From Brevundimonas sp. (GTDB taxonomy: Bacteria > Pseudomonadota > Alphaproteobacteria > Caulobacterales > Caulobacteraceae): a DNA stretch of 64,000 bases. A model generated the notes under the pieces. The model searched no databases. It was not told the origin of the DNA and worked only from the letters and a program-made list of their open reading frames with translations. The stretch spans positions 62,001 to 126,000 of the forward strand of contig QFQU01000008.1 of assembly GCA_003248965.1 (NCBI GenBank), written 5' to 3'. Position numbers and translations under genes: made by a program. Of this stretch, positions 33,883-43,333 are shown one piece after another; positions within the stretch are counted from its first letter, which is position 1, and each line of letters begins with the position of its first letter.

Positions 33883-35709
33883 ATGAGCGAACCCGCCCCC
33901 TCCATGCCCCTTCGCACCCTGCTGGCGCGGATCTGGCGTGACTATCTGAGCAGCCACAAGGGATCGCTGATCCTGTCGATCCTGTGCGCGGCGACGACGG
34001 GCCTGTTGACCGCCGCCCTGCTGAAACTGCTGGAGCCGGCGGTGAACGGCCTGTTCCTGGGCGGGAACGAGCCCATCGTGCTGTTCGACCGTTTCCGCTT
34101 TCCCTCCGATCAGGCCCTGATCGTCATACCGGCCGCCATCCTGGGGGTGGCGGTGGTGCGGACCCTGGCGGCCATCGGACAGGCGGCTCTGGTCAACCGC
34201 CTGGGCCACACCATCGTCGGCGACATCCAGATTCGGCTGTTCGGGGCCATGATCCGGGCGGACCTGGCGCGGCTGCGCAGCCAGCATTCCGGCGGCTTCG
34301 TTTCCTCGGTGCTGTTCGACGCCAATCTGGTGCGAGAGGCCTTCACCTCGGGCGTGGTCAACTACACCCAGAACCTGCTGACCCTGATCGCCGTGCTGAT
34401 CTACATGGGGTTCATCGACTGGCAGCTGACCGTGGTGGTTCTGCTGGGCGTGCCGCTGGTGGCGCTGGTGCTGCGCCGGTTCGGCCGCAAGACGCGCAAG
34501 GCCGCCGTCGGGGCCATGGCCGAGACCGAGAACCTGTCCACCGCCCTGATGGAGAATCTGGACGGGGTTCGCCTGATCAAGATCGAGAACCGCGAGGCGG
34601 CCGAGCAGGATCGCGTCGCCGAGGTGATCGCGCGCCGCCAGCGCCACGTCATCAAGGGCGCCAACGCCCGCGCCTTCGCCGGTCCGTCCAGCGACATGGT
34701 GGCCTATGTCGTCGTCGCCGCCGTCATGGCCTATGCCGGATGGCGGGCGCAGTCGGGCGAGATGACGGTGGGCGGGTTCGCCGCCTTCATCGGCCTGTTG
34801 CTGGCGGCGGGCCAGTCGCTGCGGCAAGTGACCAATCTGGCCACGGTGATGAGCGAGGGCTTCGCCGCCGCGCGCCGCCTGTTCGGCGCCCTGGACATCC
34901 AGCCCGAAATTCGCGAGGCGACCGACGCCGCAACCTTGGCGCCGGGCCCGGTGGAGGTGGCGCTGGAGGGGGTTTCCTTCGCCTATGCGGGAACCGACGC
35001 GCCGACGCTGGACCATGTGTCCCTGCGGGTCGCGCCGGGGGAGACGGTGGCGCTGGTCGGGCCGTCGGGCGGGGGGAAAAGCACGATCCTGAGCCTGTTG
35101 CCGCGCTTCTATGACGTGACGGGCGGGGCGGTGACGATCAACGGGCGCGACGTGCGGGAACTGCGTATTCAAGACCTGCGCGACCATATCGCCCTGGTGA
35201 CGCAGGAGCCCTTCCTGTTCGACGACACCATCGCCGCCAACATCGCCTATGGCCGGCCCGGCGCGACGCAGGACCAGATCGAGGACGCGGCCCGCGCCGC
35301 CGCCGCCCACGACTTCATCACGGCCCTGCCCGACGGCTACGACACCCGCGCCGGAGAGGCAGGGCTGCGGCTGTCGGGCGGTCAGCGCCAGCGCATCGCC
35401 ATAGCCCGTGCCTTTTTGAAGGACGCGCCGATCCTGCTGCTGGACGAGGCGACCAGCGCCCTCGACACCGAGAGCGAGGCCCTGGTGCAGGCGGCGCTGG
35501 AACGGCTGATGGAGGGGCGCGCGACGCTGATGATCGCCCACCGCCTGTCGACCGTGAAGAACGCCAACCGCATCTATGTGATCGAGGCCGGCAGGGTGGT
35601 CGAGGAGGGATCACACGACGCCTTGGTGGCCCGTGGCGGCCTCTACGCCCGTCTGGCGCGTCAGCAGTCGCTGGACGGCGCGCCGGTCGAGGTGGGGACC
35701 GTGGCGTGA
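33883..35709 (+). CDS. msbA: MsbA-like lipid A/lipid exporter ABC transporter (fused permease-ATPase), 608 aa
   Basis: Six transmembrane helices (about residues 20-320) are followed by an ATPase domain. Walker A GPSGGGKST spans 393-401, the signature LSGGQRQRIA and Walker B ILLLDEATSALD follow, and an H-loop His is in IAHRLSTV. Half-transporters of this kind flip lipid A-core across the inner membrane. Context supports this: the next genes, in overlapping order, are a lipid acyltransferase, waaA and lpxK. The ATG at 33883 follows GAAGG; a TTG 30 bases upstream is less likely. Confidence 0.9.
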   Translation: MSEPAPSMPLRTLLARIWRDYLSSHKGSLILSILCAATTGLLTAALLKLLEPAVNGLFLGGNEPIVLFDRFRFPSDQALIVIPAAILGVAVVRTLAAIGQAALVNRLGHTIVGDIQIRLFGAMIRADLARLRSQHSGGFVSSVLFDANLVREAFTSGVVNYTQNLLTLIAVLIYMGFIDWQLTVVVLLGVPLVALVLRRFGRKTRKAAVGAMAETENLSTALMENLDGVRLIKIENREAAEQDRVAEVIARRQRHVIKGANARAFAGPSSDMVAYVVVAAVMAYAGWRAQSGEMTVGGFAAFIGLLLAAGQSLRQVTNLATVMSEGFAAARRLFGALDIQPEIREATDAATLAPGPVEVALEGVSFAYAGTDAPTLDHVSLRVAPGETVALVGPSGGGKSTILSLLPRFYDVTGGAVTINGRDVRELRIQDLRDHIALVTQEPFLFDDTIAANIAYGRPGATQDQIEDAARAAAAHDFITALPDGYDTRAGEAGLRLSGGQRQRIAIARAFLKDAPILLLDEATSALDTESEALVQAALERLMEGRATLMIAHRLSTVKNANRIYVIEAGRVVEEGSHDALVARGGLYARLARQQSLDGAPVEVGTVA

Positions 35710-36389
35710 GGCCGCTTCGCAATCCGGTCGTCCAGTCGGCCCTGGCCTGGACGCTGGCGAAGTGGATGCAGTTCTGCTTTTCCACCATCCGCTGGACCCA
35801 CGAGAACCAACAGGCCGCCGAGGCGGTCTGGGCGCAGGGCGGCGGGGTGCTGTGCGTCTTCTGGCATTCGCGCATCGGCCTGTCGCCCTCGTGCTGGCCG
35901 CTGGACCGGGCGCAGCCGGCCAAGGCCCTGATCTCCCTTTCGGCCGACGGAGAGTTCATCGCCAAGGCCGTGGCGCGTCAGGGCTTTCCCGCCGTGCGCG
36001 GATCGTCGACCAACAAGGACAAGGCGGAAAAGGCCAAGGGCGGCACCCAGGCCCTGCGCGACGGGCTGAAACAATTGAAGCTCGGCGCCCTGGCCATCAC
36101 ACCCGACGGCCCGCGCGGTCCGGCCAAAGTCATGGCCGAGGGGCTTCCGCTGATGGCCAAGCTGTCCAGGGCCCCGGTGCTGTTCATCGGCCTGTCGTGC
36201 AGTCCGGCGATCCGGCTGAACAGCTGGGACAAGGCGGTCCTGCCCCTGCCCTTCGGCAAGGGCGCCATCGTCTGGGACCGGGCCGACTATCCCGAAGGCG
36301 CCGAGATCGCCGAAGTGGTCGCCGACTGGACGCCGCGCCTGAACGCCGTCGAGGCGCGGGCCGACGCCATCACGGGCCTGAAACCGTGA
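35706..36389 (+). CDS. DUF374/lysophospholipid acyltransferase-family protein, 227 aa
   Basis: The protein resembles the DUF374 group within the LPLAT superfamily, with FWHSRIGL and the conserved SLSADGEFIAKAVARQGFPAVRGSS block and TPDGPRGPAKVM motif. Such proteins are thought to acylate lipid A or related lipids and typically lie in LPS operons; the donor and site are unknown. GTG start overlaps the msbA stop in GTGA. The short hydrophobic N-terminus suggests membrane association. Confidence 0.88.
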   Translation: MRPLRNPVVQSALAWTLAKWMQFCFSTIRWTHENQQAAEAVWAQGGGVLCVFWHSRIGLSPSCWPLDRAQPAKALISLSADGEFIAKAVARQGFPAVRGSSTNKDKAEKAKGGTQALRDGLKQLKLGALAITPDGPRGPAKVMAEGLPLMAKLSRAPVLFIGLSCSPAIRLNSWDKAVLPLPFGKGAIVWDRADYPEGAEIAEVVADWTPRLNAVEARADAITGLKP

Positions 36390-37687
36390 CGCCCCTGCCT
36401 CTGATCGCTTATCGCTTGGCGACCCGCGCGCTGGAGCCGCTGGCCCCGCGCCTGCTGGACGCGCGCGCGCGACGGGGCAAGGAAGACCCGGTGCGGGTGG
36501 ACGAACGGATGGGCTTCACCCGCGCCGAACGCCCGGACGGCGATCTGGTCTGGCTGCATGGCGTCAGCGTGGGCGAGAGCCTGTCGTTGCTGCCGCTGGT
36601 CGAACGGTTCGTGAAGACGCGGCCGGATCTGACCGTGCTGGTCACGTCCGGCACCGTAACCTCGGCGCGGATTTTGGCGCAGCGACTGCCGGCGGGGGTG
36701 ATCCACCAATATGCGCCAGTCGACGGACCCGAGACAGTGGCTCGATTCCTGGATCACTGGCGCCCGGCGCTGGCGGTGTTCGTCGAGAGCGAACTGTGGC
36801 CCAATCTGTTGCTGGAGGCGCATCGGCGCGGCGTCAAATTGGCCCTGGTCAGCGCGCGCCTGACGGAAAAGACGGTCGAGGGCTGGGCGCGGTTTCCGGC
36901 CTCGGCGCGGGCGGTGACGGGGGCGTTCGACCTGGTCCTGCCCCAGGATGCGGTGTCGGCCCAGCGGCTGGAGGGCATGGGGGCGCGGATCGACGGTCTG
37001 GTGAACCTGAAACTGTCGGGCGAGGCCCTGCCCCACGACGCCGCCGCCTTCAGCCGCCTGTCCGCCGCCATCGGCGACCGCCCTGTGATCGTGGCCGCCA
37101 GCACCCATGAGGGCGAGGAGGTCGCCATCGTGCGCGCCCTGGACGGTCTGGACGACCGGGTGTGCCTGATCCTGACGCCCCGCCACCCGGAGCGCGGACC
37201 GCATATCGCGCAAGGTCTGGCGCGCGAGGGTTACGCCTTCGCCATGCGGTCGCGCGGGGAAACCATCGGGCCGGACACCGACATCTATCTGGCCGACACC
37301 CTGAACGAGATGGGTCTGTTCCTGCGGCTGGCCGATGTGGTCATCATGGGCGGATCGTTCGCCCCGGCGCTGGGCCTGCCGCCGGTCGGGGGGCACAATC
37401 CGCTGGAGCCGGCGCGGCTGGGGCGGCCCGCGATCACGGGGCCGGACGCCTCGAACTGGGCGCCGGTGACGGCGGCGCTGAACAGCGCGGGCGGCCTGAC
37501 GCTGGTTCAGGCGCCGTCCGACCTGGCGGCGACCGTCGCGCCCCTGCTGGCGGACCCTGCGGCGGCCAAGGCGATGGGCGAGCGCGCGCGGCGGGCGGCG
37601 GCCGAGGCCGGCGGCGGGCTGGACCGGCTGTGGGCCGCGCTGCAGCCGCTGACGCCGCCGCCAGCGCCGAAGCGGGCCGGACGATGA
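36386..37687 (+). CDS. waaA: 3-deoxy-D-manno-octulosonic acid (Kdo) transferase, 433 aa
   Basis: WaaA adds Kdo from CMP-Kdo to lipid A precursor on the inner membrane. Family blocks are visible in the ERMG-containing N-terminus, WLHGVSVGESLSLLPL, ESELWPNLLLEA, AASTHEGEE and MGGSFAPALGLPPVGGHNPLEPA. The GTG start overlaps the previous stop (GTGA) and its stop overlaps lpxK, so all are translationally coupled. Single versus double Kdo transfer cannot be judged from sequence. Confidence 0.94.
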   Translation: MTPLPLIAYRLATRALEPLAPRLLDARARRGKEDPVRVDERMGFTRAERPDGDLVWLHGVSVGESLSLLPLVERFVKTRPDLTVLVTSGTVTSARILAQRLPAGVIHQYAPVDGPETVARFLDHWRPALAVFVESELWPNLLLEAHRRGVKLALVSARLTEKTVEGWARFPASARAVTGAFDLVLPQDAVSAQRLEGMGARIDGLVNLKLSGEALPHDAAAFSRLSAAIGDRPVIVAASTHEGEEVAIVRALDGLDDRVCLILTPRHPERGPHIAQGLAREGYAFAMRSRGETIGPDTDIYLADTLNEMGLFLRLADVVIMGGSFAPALGLPPVGGHNPLEPARLGRPAITGPDASNWAPVTAALNSAGGLTLVQAPSDLAATVAPLLADPAAAKAMGERARRAAAEAGGGLDRLWAALQPLTPPPAPKRAGR

Positions 37688-38700
37688 AGCTGAACACCCC
37701 CCGCTGGTGGTATGTGCGCGACAGCAACCACGCGCGCCTGACCCGCACCGTGCTGAAACCCCTGGGCTGGCTGTGGGCCGGCGTCACGGCGCGACGCATC
37801 GCCCGCGCCGCGCCGGTCGATCCGGGCTGCGCCGTGGTCTCGGTCGGCAATCTGACGGTCGGCGGATCGGGCAAGACGCCGGTCGCGCGCGAAATCCTGC
37901 GCCTGCTGCGGGCGACTGGGGTGGAGGCGCACGGCCTGTCGCGCGGCTACGGCGGGCGGCTGGAGGGGCCGATCCGGGTCGATCCGGCGGCGCATACGGC
38001 GGACGACGTCGGCGACGAACCGCTGATGCTGGCGCAAGGGTCGCCCGCCTGGATCGCGCGCGACCGGGTCGCGGGGGCCAGGGCGGCGGTCGAAGGCGGC
38101 GCGCAGGCCCTGGTGCTGGACGACGGCCATCAGAACCCGGCGCTGAAGAAGACCGTCAGCCTGATCGTCGTGGACGGCGAGACGCGCGGCGACGAATGGC
38201 CGTTCGGGGACGGGTCGGTGTTCCCCTCGGGCCCGATGCGGGAGCCGCTGAAGGCCGGGCTGGCGCGGGCCGACGCCGTGGTGATCATGCTGCCGACCGA
38301 TGTGGGGGCGGCCGATCCCGAACTGCTGGCGGTGTTCGCCGACCTGCCCGTCTTCGTCGCCCGCCTGACGCCCGAGGGGCCGCCGCCGTCGGGGCCGCAG
38401 GTCGGGTTCGCCGGCATCGCCAAGCCGTGGAAGGTCGAACGGTCGCTGAAGGCAGCGGGCTGCGATCTGGTCGACTTCGTCCCCTTCCCCGACCATGCGG
38501 CCTATAGCGCCGAGACCATGCGGTTCCTGACCGACCGCGCAGCCGTCTATGACGCCGGACTGGTGACGACGGAGAAGGACTGGGTTCGTCTGACGCCCGA
38601 ACAACGCGCGGACGTGACCGCCTGGCTGGTCGTCGCCCGGTTCGAGGACGAGGCGGCTTTCACCGCCTTTCTGACCGACCGGATTCAGTCGGCGCGATAG
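37684..38700 (+). CDS. lpxK: Tetraacyldisaccharide 4'-kinase, 338 aa
   Basis: LpxK phosphorylates the 4' position of the lipid A precursor disaccharide. The P-loop is SVGNLTVGGSGKTP (about residues 53-66), followed by LSRGYGG and VGDEPLMLAQ, and the LDDGHQNPALKK block. The N-terminal helix likely anchors it to the membrane. The start overlaps the waaA stop (ATGA). Its 3' end overlaps the convergent amidohydrolase by 16 bases. Confidence 0.95.
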   Translation: MKLNTPRWWYVRDSNHARLTRTVLKPLGWLWAGVTARRIARAAPVDPGCAVVSVGNLTVGGSGKTPVAREILRLLRATGVEAHGLSRGYGGRLEGPIRVDPAAHTADDVGDEPLMLAQGSPAWIARDRVAGARAAVEGGAQALVLDDGHQNPALKKTVSLIVVDGETRGDEWPFGDGSVFPSGPMREPLKAGLARADAVVIMLPTDVGAADPELLAVFADLPVFVARLTPEGPPPSGPQVGFAGIAKPWKVERSLKAAGCDLVDFVPFPDHAAYSAETMRFLTDRAAVYDAGLVTTEKDWVRLTPEQRADVTAWLVVARFEDEAAFTAFLTDRIQSAR

Positions 38701-40013
38701 ACCACGCCGGACTTCATCACGAACTTCATCCGCTCCAGTTCGGTCACGTCGCTCAGCGGATCGCCCGAGACGGCGACGATGTCGGCGGGCATTCCCGGCG
38801 CGATCCGGCCCGCCTCGTTCGAAATCCGCAGGTGTTCGGCGGCGCCGACGGTGGCGGCCTGGATGGCTTCCAGCGGGGTCAGGCCGGCGCGGACCAGAAG
38901 CGCGAACTCTTGCGCGTTGTCGCCGTGGGCCGAGACGCCGGTGTCGGTGCCGAAGGCGATCTTCACCCCGGCCTGATGCGCGCGGCGGGCCATGTCCAGC
39001 ATCTTCGGTCCGGCCTCCAGCGCCTTGGCCGTCTGGGCCGGGGTGAAGAAGTTGTCGGGGCTGGAGGCGATGCGGGCCACGAAGTCGCCGGCCAGCAGCG
39101 TCGGCACCAGCCAGGCGCCGTTCGCCTTGAACAGGCGGATCGACTGATCGTCCAGATAGGTGCCGTGTTCGATGGAATCGCCGCCCGCCCGCAGGAAGGC
39201 GTTGATGCCGTCCACCCCGTGAGCGTGCGCCGTCACCTGGCGGCCCATGCGGTGGGCGCTGCCGACGATTGCGGACAGTTCGTCGTCGCTGAACTGCTGG
39301 TTCAGGCCGGCGGCGGTGTTGGACAGCACGCCGCCCGTCGCGGTGATCTTGATGATATCGGCGCCGGCGCGAACCTGGGTGCGAACGGCCCGCATGCAGT
39401 CCTCTGGCCCCGAGCAGATGCTCTCGGACGACAGCAGGTGCATCACGTCCTCGCGATAGCCGTTGATGTCGCCATGGCCGCCATGGATCGAGACCGCCGA
39501 TCCCGCCGCGATGATGCGCGGACCCGGCACGTCGCCGTTCCTGATCGCATTCCGCAGGGCGAAGATGGCCTGGTTAGAAGCGCCCAGGTCCGCGACGGTG
39601 GTGAAGCCGGCCATCAGGGTGCGGCGCGCATAGCGGGCGCCGACCATGGCCTGATCCGCGTCCGACAGCGTGACCTCTTCCAGGCGCGAATTCGGGTTCT
39701 GCTGGCCCGTCAGATGGACGTGGCTGTCGATCAGGCCGGGCAGGACGAAAGCCTGTCGCAGGTCCACCACCTTGCCCTGGGCGGCGTCGCCGACGAAGCC
39801 GTCGCGGATTTCCACGACTTGGTTCCCTCTGATCACGAGAGTTTTATCGCGTTGCACAACGCCGTTCGCCGGGTCAGCCAGCAGGCGTCCCGCCTCGACG
39901 AACGTCGTGCTTCCAGGATCGAAAACCCCAGCGGTCGTGGGGGTTTGCTGAGCGAACGCCGCCGTGGTCGTCGCCGCCAGCGCCATCAGAGCCAGTCCCA
40001 GCGTCTTCATCAT
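38685..40013 (-). CDS. Secreted metal-dependent amidohydrolase, 442 aa
   Basis: A signal peptide (LGLALMALAATTTAAFAQ) precedes an amidohydrolase barrel. The metal-binding DSHVHLTG, the likely carboxylated Lys in ADIIKITATGG, later His residues (TAHAHG, SIEHGTYL) and FGTDTG Asp are all seen. The pattern resembles the Caulobacter-type Xaa-Pro/L-Xaa-Arg dipeptidase amidohydrolases of this superfamily, so a periplasmic dipeptidase is the best guess. The ATG-ATG at 40013/40010 follows GGGGGA. A frame extension to 40052 is unsupported. Confidence 0.85.
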   Translation of the reverse strand: MMKTLGLALMALAATTTAAFAQQTPTTAGVFDPGSTTFVEAGRLLADPANGVVQRDKTLVIRGNQVVEIRDGFVGDAAQGKVVDLRQAFVLPGLIDSHVHLTGQQNPNSRLEEVTLSDADQAMVGARYARRTLMAGFTTVADLGASNQAIFALRNAIRNGDVPGPRIIAAGSAVSIHGGHGDINGYREDVMHLLSSESICSGPEDCMRAVRTQVRAGADIIKITATGGVLSNTAAGLNQQFSDDELSAIVGSAHRMGRQVTAHAHGVDGINAFLRAGGDSIEHGTYLDDQSIRLFKANGAWLVPTLLAGDFVARIASSPDNFFTPAQTAKALEAGPKMLDMARRAHQAGVKIAFGTDTGVSAHGDNAQEFALLVRAGLTPLEAIQAATVGAAEHLRISNEAGRIAPGMPADIVAVSGDPLSDVTELERMKFVMKSGVVYRAD

Positions 40014-40124
40014 ATCGTCCCCCGGCGTCGCCGCCCCAAAAATGCCTTGCAAGGCTCAGGTTGCCTCTCCCGTAACCATTTGAAACAAACACGCCCCAAG
40101 AACAAACCGCAACGAGGGCGTCGC

Positions 40125-40817
40125 ATGCGGCTATCGAGACGAGGGCTCATTCTGGGCGGTTCGGCCATGCTGGCCGGGTGCGCCAGCGCAAGCGCCACGG
40201 CGCCGCTGACCACCGCCGCGACCGTCGCGCCGGTCGTTCCGCCTGCGGTGGTCCTGCCGACGATCCAGACCGCCAACGTCGAAGTGCCGCCCCTCGATCC
40301 CCGGGGCCACGTCCGCAAGGAACTGATGGAACGCGCCATGACGGCGCTGGACACCCACCACCGCCGTCTGCCGCTGCGCGACCGGATGTATCTGGTCGAT
40401 TTCAAGAAATACTCCGGCGAAGAGCGGCTTTACGAGGTCGATCTGATCGGCGGCGAGGTCAAGGTCCTGCGCACCTGCCACGGCCGCGGTTCGGACCCCA
40501 GCCACACGGGCTACGCCCAGCGGTTCTCGAACGTGCGCGATTCCAACATGTCGTCGGTCGGCGCCTATGCGACCGCCGGCGCCAACTGGGGTGCGCAGCA
40601 GGGGCCGAACGTCCTGCTGGACGGGCTGGAATACTCCAACGACAAGGCGCGCGAACGGGCGATCATCGTCCACGGCGCGGACTACGCCGACCCGGCCTTC
40701 CTGGCCCGCGAGGGCAAGCTGGGCCGCAGCTATGGCTGTTTCTCGGTGGCGCACACCGACCTGCCGGCTTTGCGCGAACGCATGGGAGAAGGCCGGCTGC
40801 TGTTCGCCTGGGCGTAA
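40125..40817 (+). CDS. Lipoprotein with murein L,D-transpeptidase-like catalytic domain (YkuD_2), 230 aa
   Basis: The N-terminus has twin Arg (SRRGLILGG) and lipobox LAGC (Cys19), so the protein should be an exported lipoprotein. The C-terminal domain carries HGADYADP and the catalytic motif RSYGCFSV with Cys205 as nucleophile; His183 (IVHG) is the likely partner. This YkuD_2-type family probably acts on peptidoglycan crosslinks or lipoprotein attachment, but activity is not proven. It is monocistronic. Confidence 0.8.
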   Translation: MRLSRRGLILGGSAMLAGCASASATAPLTTAATVAPVVPPAVVLPTIQTANVEVPPLDPRGHVRKELMERAMTALDTHHRRLPLRDRMYLVDFKKYSGEERLYEVDLIGGEVKVLRTCHGRGSDPSHTGYAQRFSNVRDSNMSSVGAYATAGANWGAQQGPNVLLDGLEYSNDKARERAIIVHGADYADPAFLAREGKLGRSYGCFSVAHTDLPALRERMGEGRLLFAWA

Positions 40818-40829
40818 GGCGGCGTCCGC

Positions 40830-42002
40830 TCAGGACAGCCGGTCGCGGAATTCGGTCCAGTCGAAGGTCTTGACGGTGCGCAGGTCGTCCGTGGCGCTGT
40901 TCCACAGGACGATGGCCGGCAGGGGCACGCCGTTGAAGGTGTTGGTCTTCACCATCGAATAATGGGCCTGATCCAGGAAGGCGATGCGCGTTCCCGGCGT
41001 CGGCCGCTGGGCGAAGACGTAGTCGCCGATGACGTCGCCCGCGAGGCAGGACGGCCCGCCCAGACGCACGGTGACGCCCTCCTCTGGCTCTTCCAGCATG
41101 GCCGGGCGATACGGCGCCTCGATCACGTCCGGCATATGGCAGGTGGCCGAGATGTCGGTAATGGCGATGGGCATGCCGTTGTCGAACACGTCCAGGATTT
41201 CCCCGACCAGAACGCCGGCGTCCAAGGCCACGGCCTCGCCCGGCTCCAGATAGACCTGAACCCCGTGGCGCTGGCCGATCTGGTTCAGGAAATCGACCAG
41301 GCGGTCGATCTGATAGTCGGCGCGGGTGACGTGGTGCCCACCGCCCAGGTTCAACCATTTCACCCCGCCCAGCAGGGGGGCCAGCTTCGGCTCCACCGCC
41401 GCCCAGATGCGGGCCAGGGGCTCGAAATCCTGTTCGCACAGGGCGTGGATGTGCAGACCGTCGACGCCCTGCATGTGTTCGGGCTTCAGTTGCGAGACGG
41501 GGAAGCCCAGGCGTGAACAGGGCTGGGCCGGGTCGTATTTGGCGACCTCCCCTTCCGAATGTTCGGGGTTCAGCCGCAGACCGATCTCGAACACCTCGCC
41601 GACCGCGCGGGACTGAGCGATCAGGTCGGCGAAGCGCGCCACCTGATCGGGCGAGTTGAAGATGACGTGATCCGACAACCGCAGGATTTCGGGCAGATCC
41701 TCGGCCCTGTAGGCGGGCGAATAGGTGGTCAGTTCGCCCTTGTAGAACTGACGCGCCAGCCGCGCCTCCCACAGGCCCGAGGCGCAGACGCCGTCCAGAT
41801 ATTCGCCGACCACGTCCGCCAGCGACCACATGGAAAACGCCTTCAAGGCCAAGAGGACGCGGGCGTTCCCTCGGTCGCGCACGTCCTTCAGCACCGCCAG
41901 ATTGCGCCGCACCGCGACCTCGTCCACCACGAAGGCGGGCGAGGCGACGCGGTTCAGGTCGAAATGCGCGAAGGCGCCCGGATCGCCGGCCCTGGTCTCC
42001 AT
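40830..42002 (-). CDS. nspC: Carboxynorspermidine decarboxylase, 390 aa
   Basis: This is a fold-III PLP decarboxylase. The PLP Lys is Lys54 in LLALKAFSMWS, and the C-terminal EPGEAVALDAGVLVGEI and CLAGDVIGDY blocks carry the interface Cys and the substrate-binding residues. It converts carboxy(nor)spermidine into (nor)spermidine, the terminal step of an S-adenosylmethionine-independent polyamine route. It sits 16 bases after the synthase gene on the same strand, forming a two-gene operon. Confidence 0.93.
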   Translation of the reverse strand: METRAGDPGAFAHFDLNRVASPAFVVDEVAVRRNLAVLKDVRDRGNARVLLALKAFSMWSLADVVGEYLDGVCASGLWEARLARQFYKGELTTYSPAYRAEDLPEILRLSDHVIFNSPDQVARFADLIAQSRAVGEVFEIGLRLNPEHSEGEVAKYDPAQPCSRLGFPVSQLKPEHMQGVDGLHIHALCEQDFEPLARIWAAVEPKLAPLLGGVKWLNLGGGHHVTRADYQIDRLVDFLNQIGQRHGVQVYLEPGEAVALDAGVLVGEILDVFDNGMPIAITDISATCHMPDVIEAPYRPAMLEEPEEGVTVRLGGPSCLAGDVIGDYVFAQRPTPGTRIAFLDQAHYSMVKTNTFNGVPLPAIVLWNSATDDLRTVKTFDWTEFRDRLS

Positions 42003-42018
42003 CGGTCGTTCGTTTCCT

Positions 42019-43224
42019 TTAGAAGTCCAGCGGGGCGTCCAGTTCCTCGACCGTCCAGGGCAGGCCGTGCTTGTTCAGCATGTCCATGAACGGATCGGGG
42101 TCCAACTGCTCCATGTTGAACACGCCCGCGCCCTTCCACTGGCCGGTCAGCATCAAGGCCGCGCCGATCATGGCCGGGACGCCGGTGGTGTAGCTGACGG
42201 CCTGGTTGCCGGTTTCGGCGTAGGCCGCCTCGTGGTCGCAGATGTTCTTGACGTAGACCGTCTTCTGCGCGCCGTCCTTCTGGCCCGTGGCGATGGTTCC
42301 GATGTTGGTCTTGCCCTTGGTGATCGGACCCAGCGACGCGGGTTCGGGCAGCAGGGCCTTCAGGAATTCGATCGGGATGATCTCGCGGCCCTGGAACATC
42401 ATCGGTTCGATCGAGGTCATGCCGACGTTCTCCAGCACTTCAAGGTGCTTCAGATAGGAGTCGCCGAAGGTCATCCAGAAGCGGATGCGCTTGATCTCAG
42501 GGTAGAATTTGGCCAGCGACTCCAGTTCCTCATGGTACATGAGGTACATGTTCTTGGGGCCGACGCCTTCGAAGTCGAACGCTTGCTTGTGGCTCAGCGC
42601 CGGACCTTCGACCCACTGGCCGTTTTCCCAGTGACGCGAGTTGGCGGTCACTTCGCGCAGGTTGATTTCCGGGTTGAAGTTGGTGGCGAAGGGCAGGCCC
42701 GTGTCGCCGCCGTTGCAGTCCAGGATGTCGAGCGTGTCGATCCGGTCCAGCAGGTGCTTCTTGGTGTAGGTGGTGAAGACCGAGGTCACGCCGGGGTCGA
42801 AGCCCGAACCCAGCAGGGCCATCAGGCCGGCGTCCTTGAAGCGGTCCTGATAGGCCCACTGCCACTTGTATTCGAACTTGGCCTCGTCGCGCGGCTCGTA
42901 ATTGGCGGTGTCGAGATAGTTCACGCCCGCGGCCAGGCAGGCGTCCATGATCGACAGGTCCTGATAGGGCAGGGCCAGGTTGACGACCAGCGCAGGCTTG
43001 ACCGCCTGGATCAGGGCCGTGGTCGCCGCCACGTCGTCGGCGTCGATGGCCGCCGTGTCGATAGAAACGCCAAAGCGCGTCTTCACGGATTCGGCGATGG
43101 CGTCGCACTTGGACTTGGTGCGGCTCGCCAGAGTGATATGCGAGAAGATGTCCGCATTCATCGCCATCTTGTGGACAGCGACCGAACTGACGCCGCCTGC
43201 GCCGATAACCAGCACCCTGCTCAT
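42019..43224 (-). CDS. Carboxynorspermidine synthase (saccharopine dehydrogenase family), 401 aa
   Basis: The Rossmann start VLVIGAGGVSSVAV binds NADP(H). The saccharopine-dehydrogenase-like body has YLDTANYEPRDEA and the GLMALLGSGFDPG block typical of the carboxynorspermidine synthase (CANSDH, also called Lys1-like) group. It reductively condenses L-aspartate semialdehyde with putrescine or diaminopropane. With nspC downstream it forms the usual alternative spermidine pathway of alphaproteobacteria. The ATG at 43224, after GGGAGAAG, is preferred over an upstream frame extension. A TATAAT box lies about 90 bases upstream. Confidence 0.92.
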   Translation of the reverse strand: MSRVLVIGAGGVSSVAVHKMAMNADIFSHITLASRTKSKCDAIAESVKTRFGVSIDTAAIDADDVAATTALIQAVKPALVVNLALPYQDLSIMDACLAAGVNYLDTANYEPRDEAKFEYKWQWAYQDRFKDAGLMALLGSGFDPGVTSVFTTYTKKHLLDRIDTLDILDCNGGDTGLPFATNFNPEINLREVTANSRHWENGQWVEGPALSHKQAFDFEGVGPKNMYLMYHEELESLAKFYPEIKRIRFWMTFGDSYLKHLEVLENVGMTSIEPMMFQGREIIPIEFLKALLPEPASLGPITKGKTNIGTIATGQKDGAQKTVYVKNICDHEAAYAETGNQAVSYTTGVPAMIGAALMLTGQWKGAGVFNMEQLDPDPFMDMLNKHGLPWTVEELDAPLDF

Positions 43225-43316
43225 GTGTGGCTTCTCCCGAAGTCTGAAAACGTTTGGCGACATGGCCGCCGCCTATAAGGGGCGGCGCTCATAGCATGAT
43301 GATGACAGTCCGCTAA

Positions 43317-43322
43317 ATTATA
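43317..43322 (-). promoter_or_regulatory. Putative -10 box for the carboxynorspermidine operon
   Basis: A perfect TATAAT is read on the minus strand about 92 bases upstream of the synthase ATG, in an otherwise GC-rich gap after purD. No convincing -35 at proper spacing was found, so this is weak evidence. Confidence 0.3.
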
Positions 43323-43333
43323 ACGCGGCGCGG

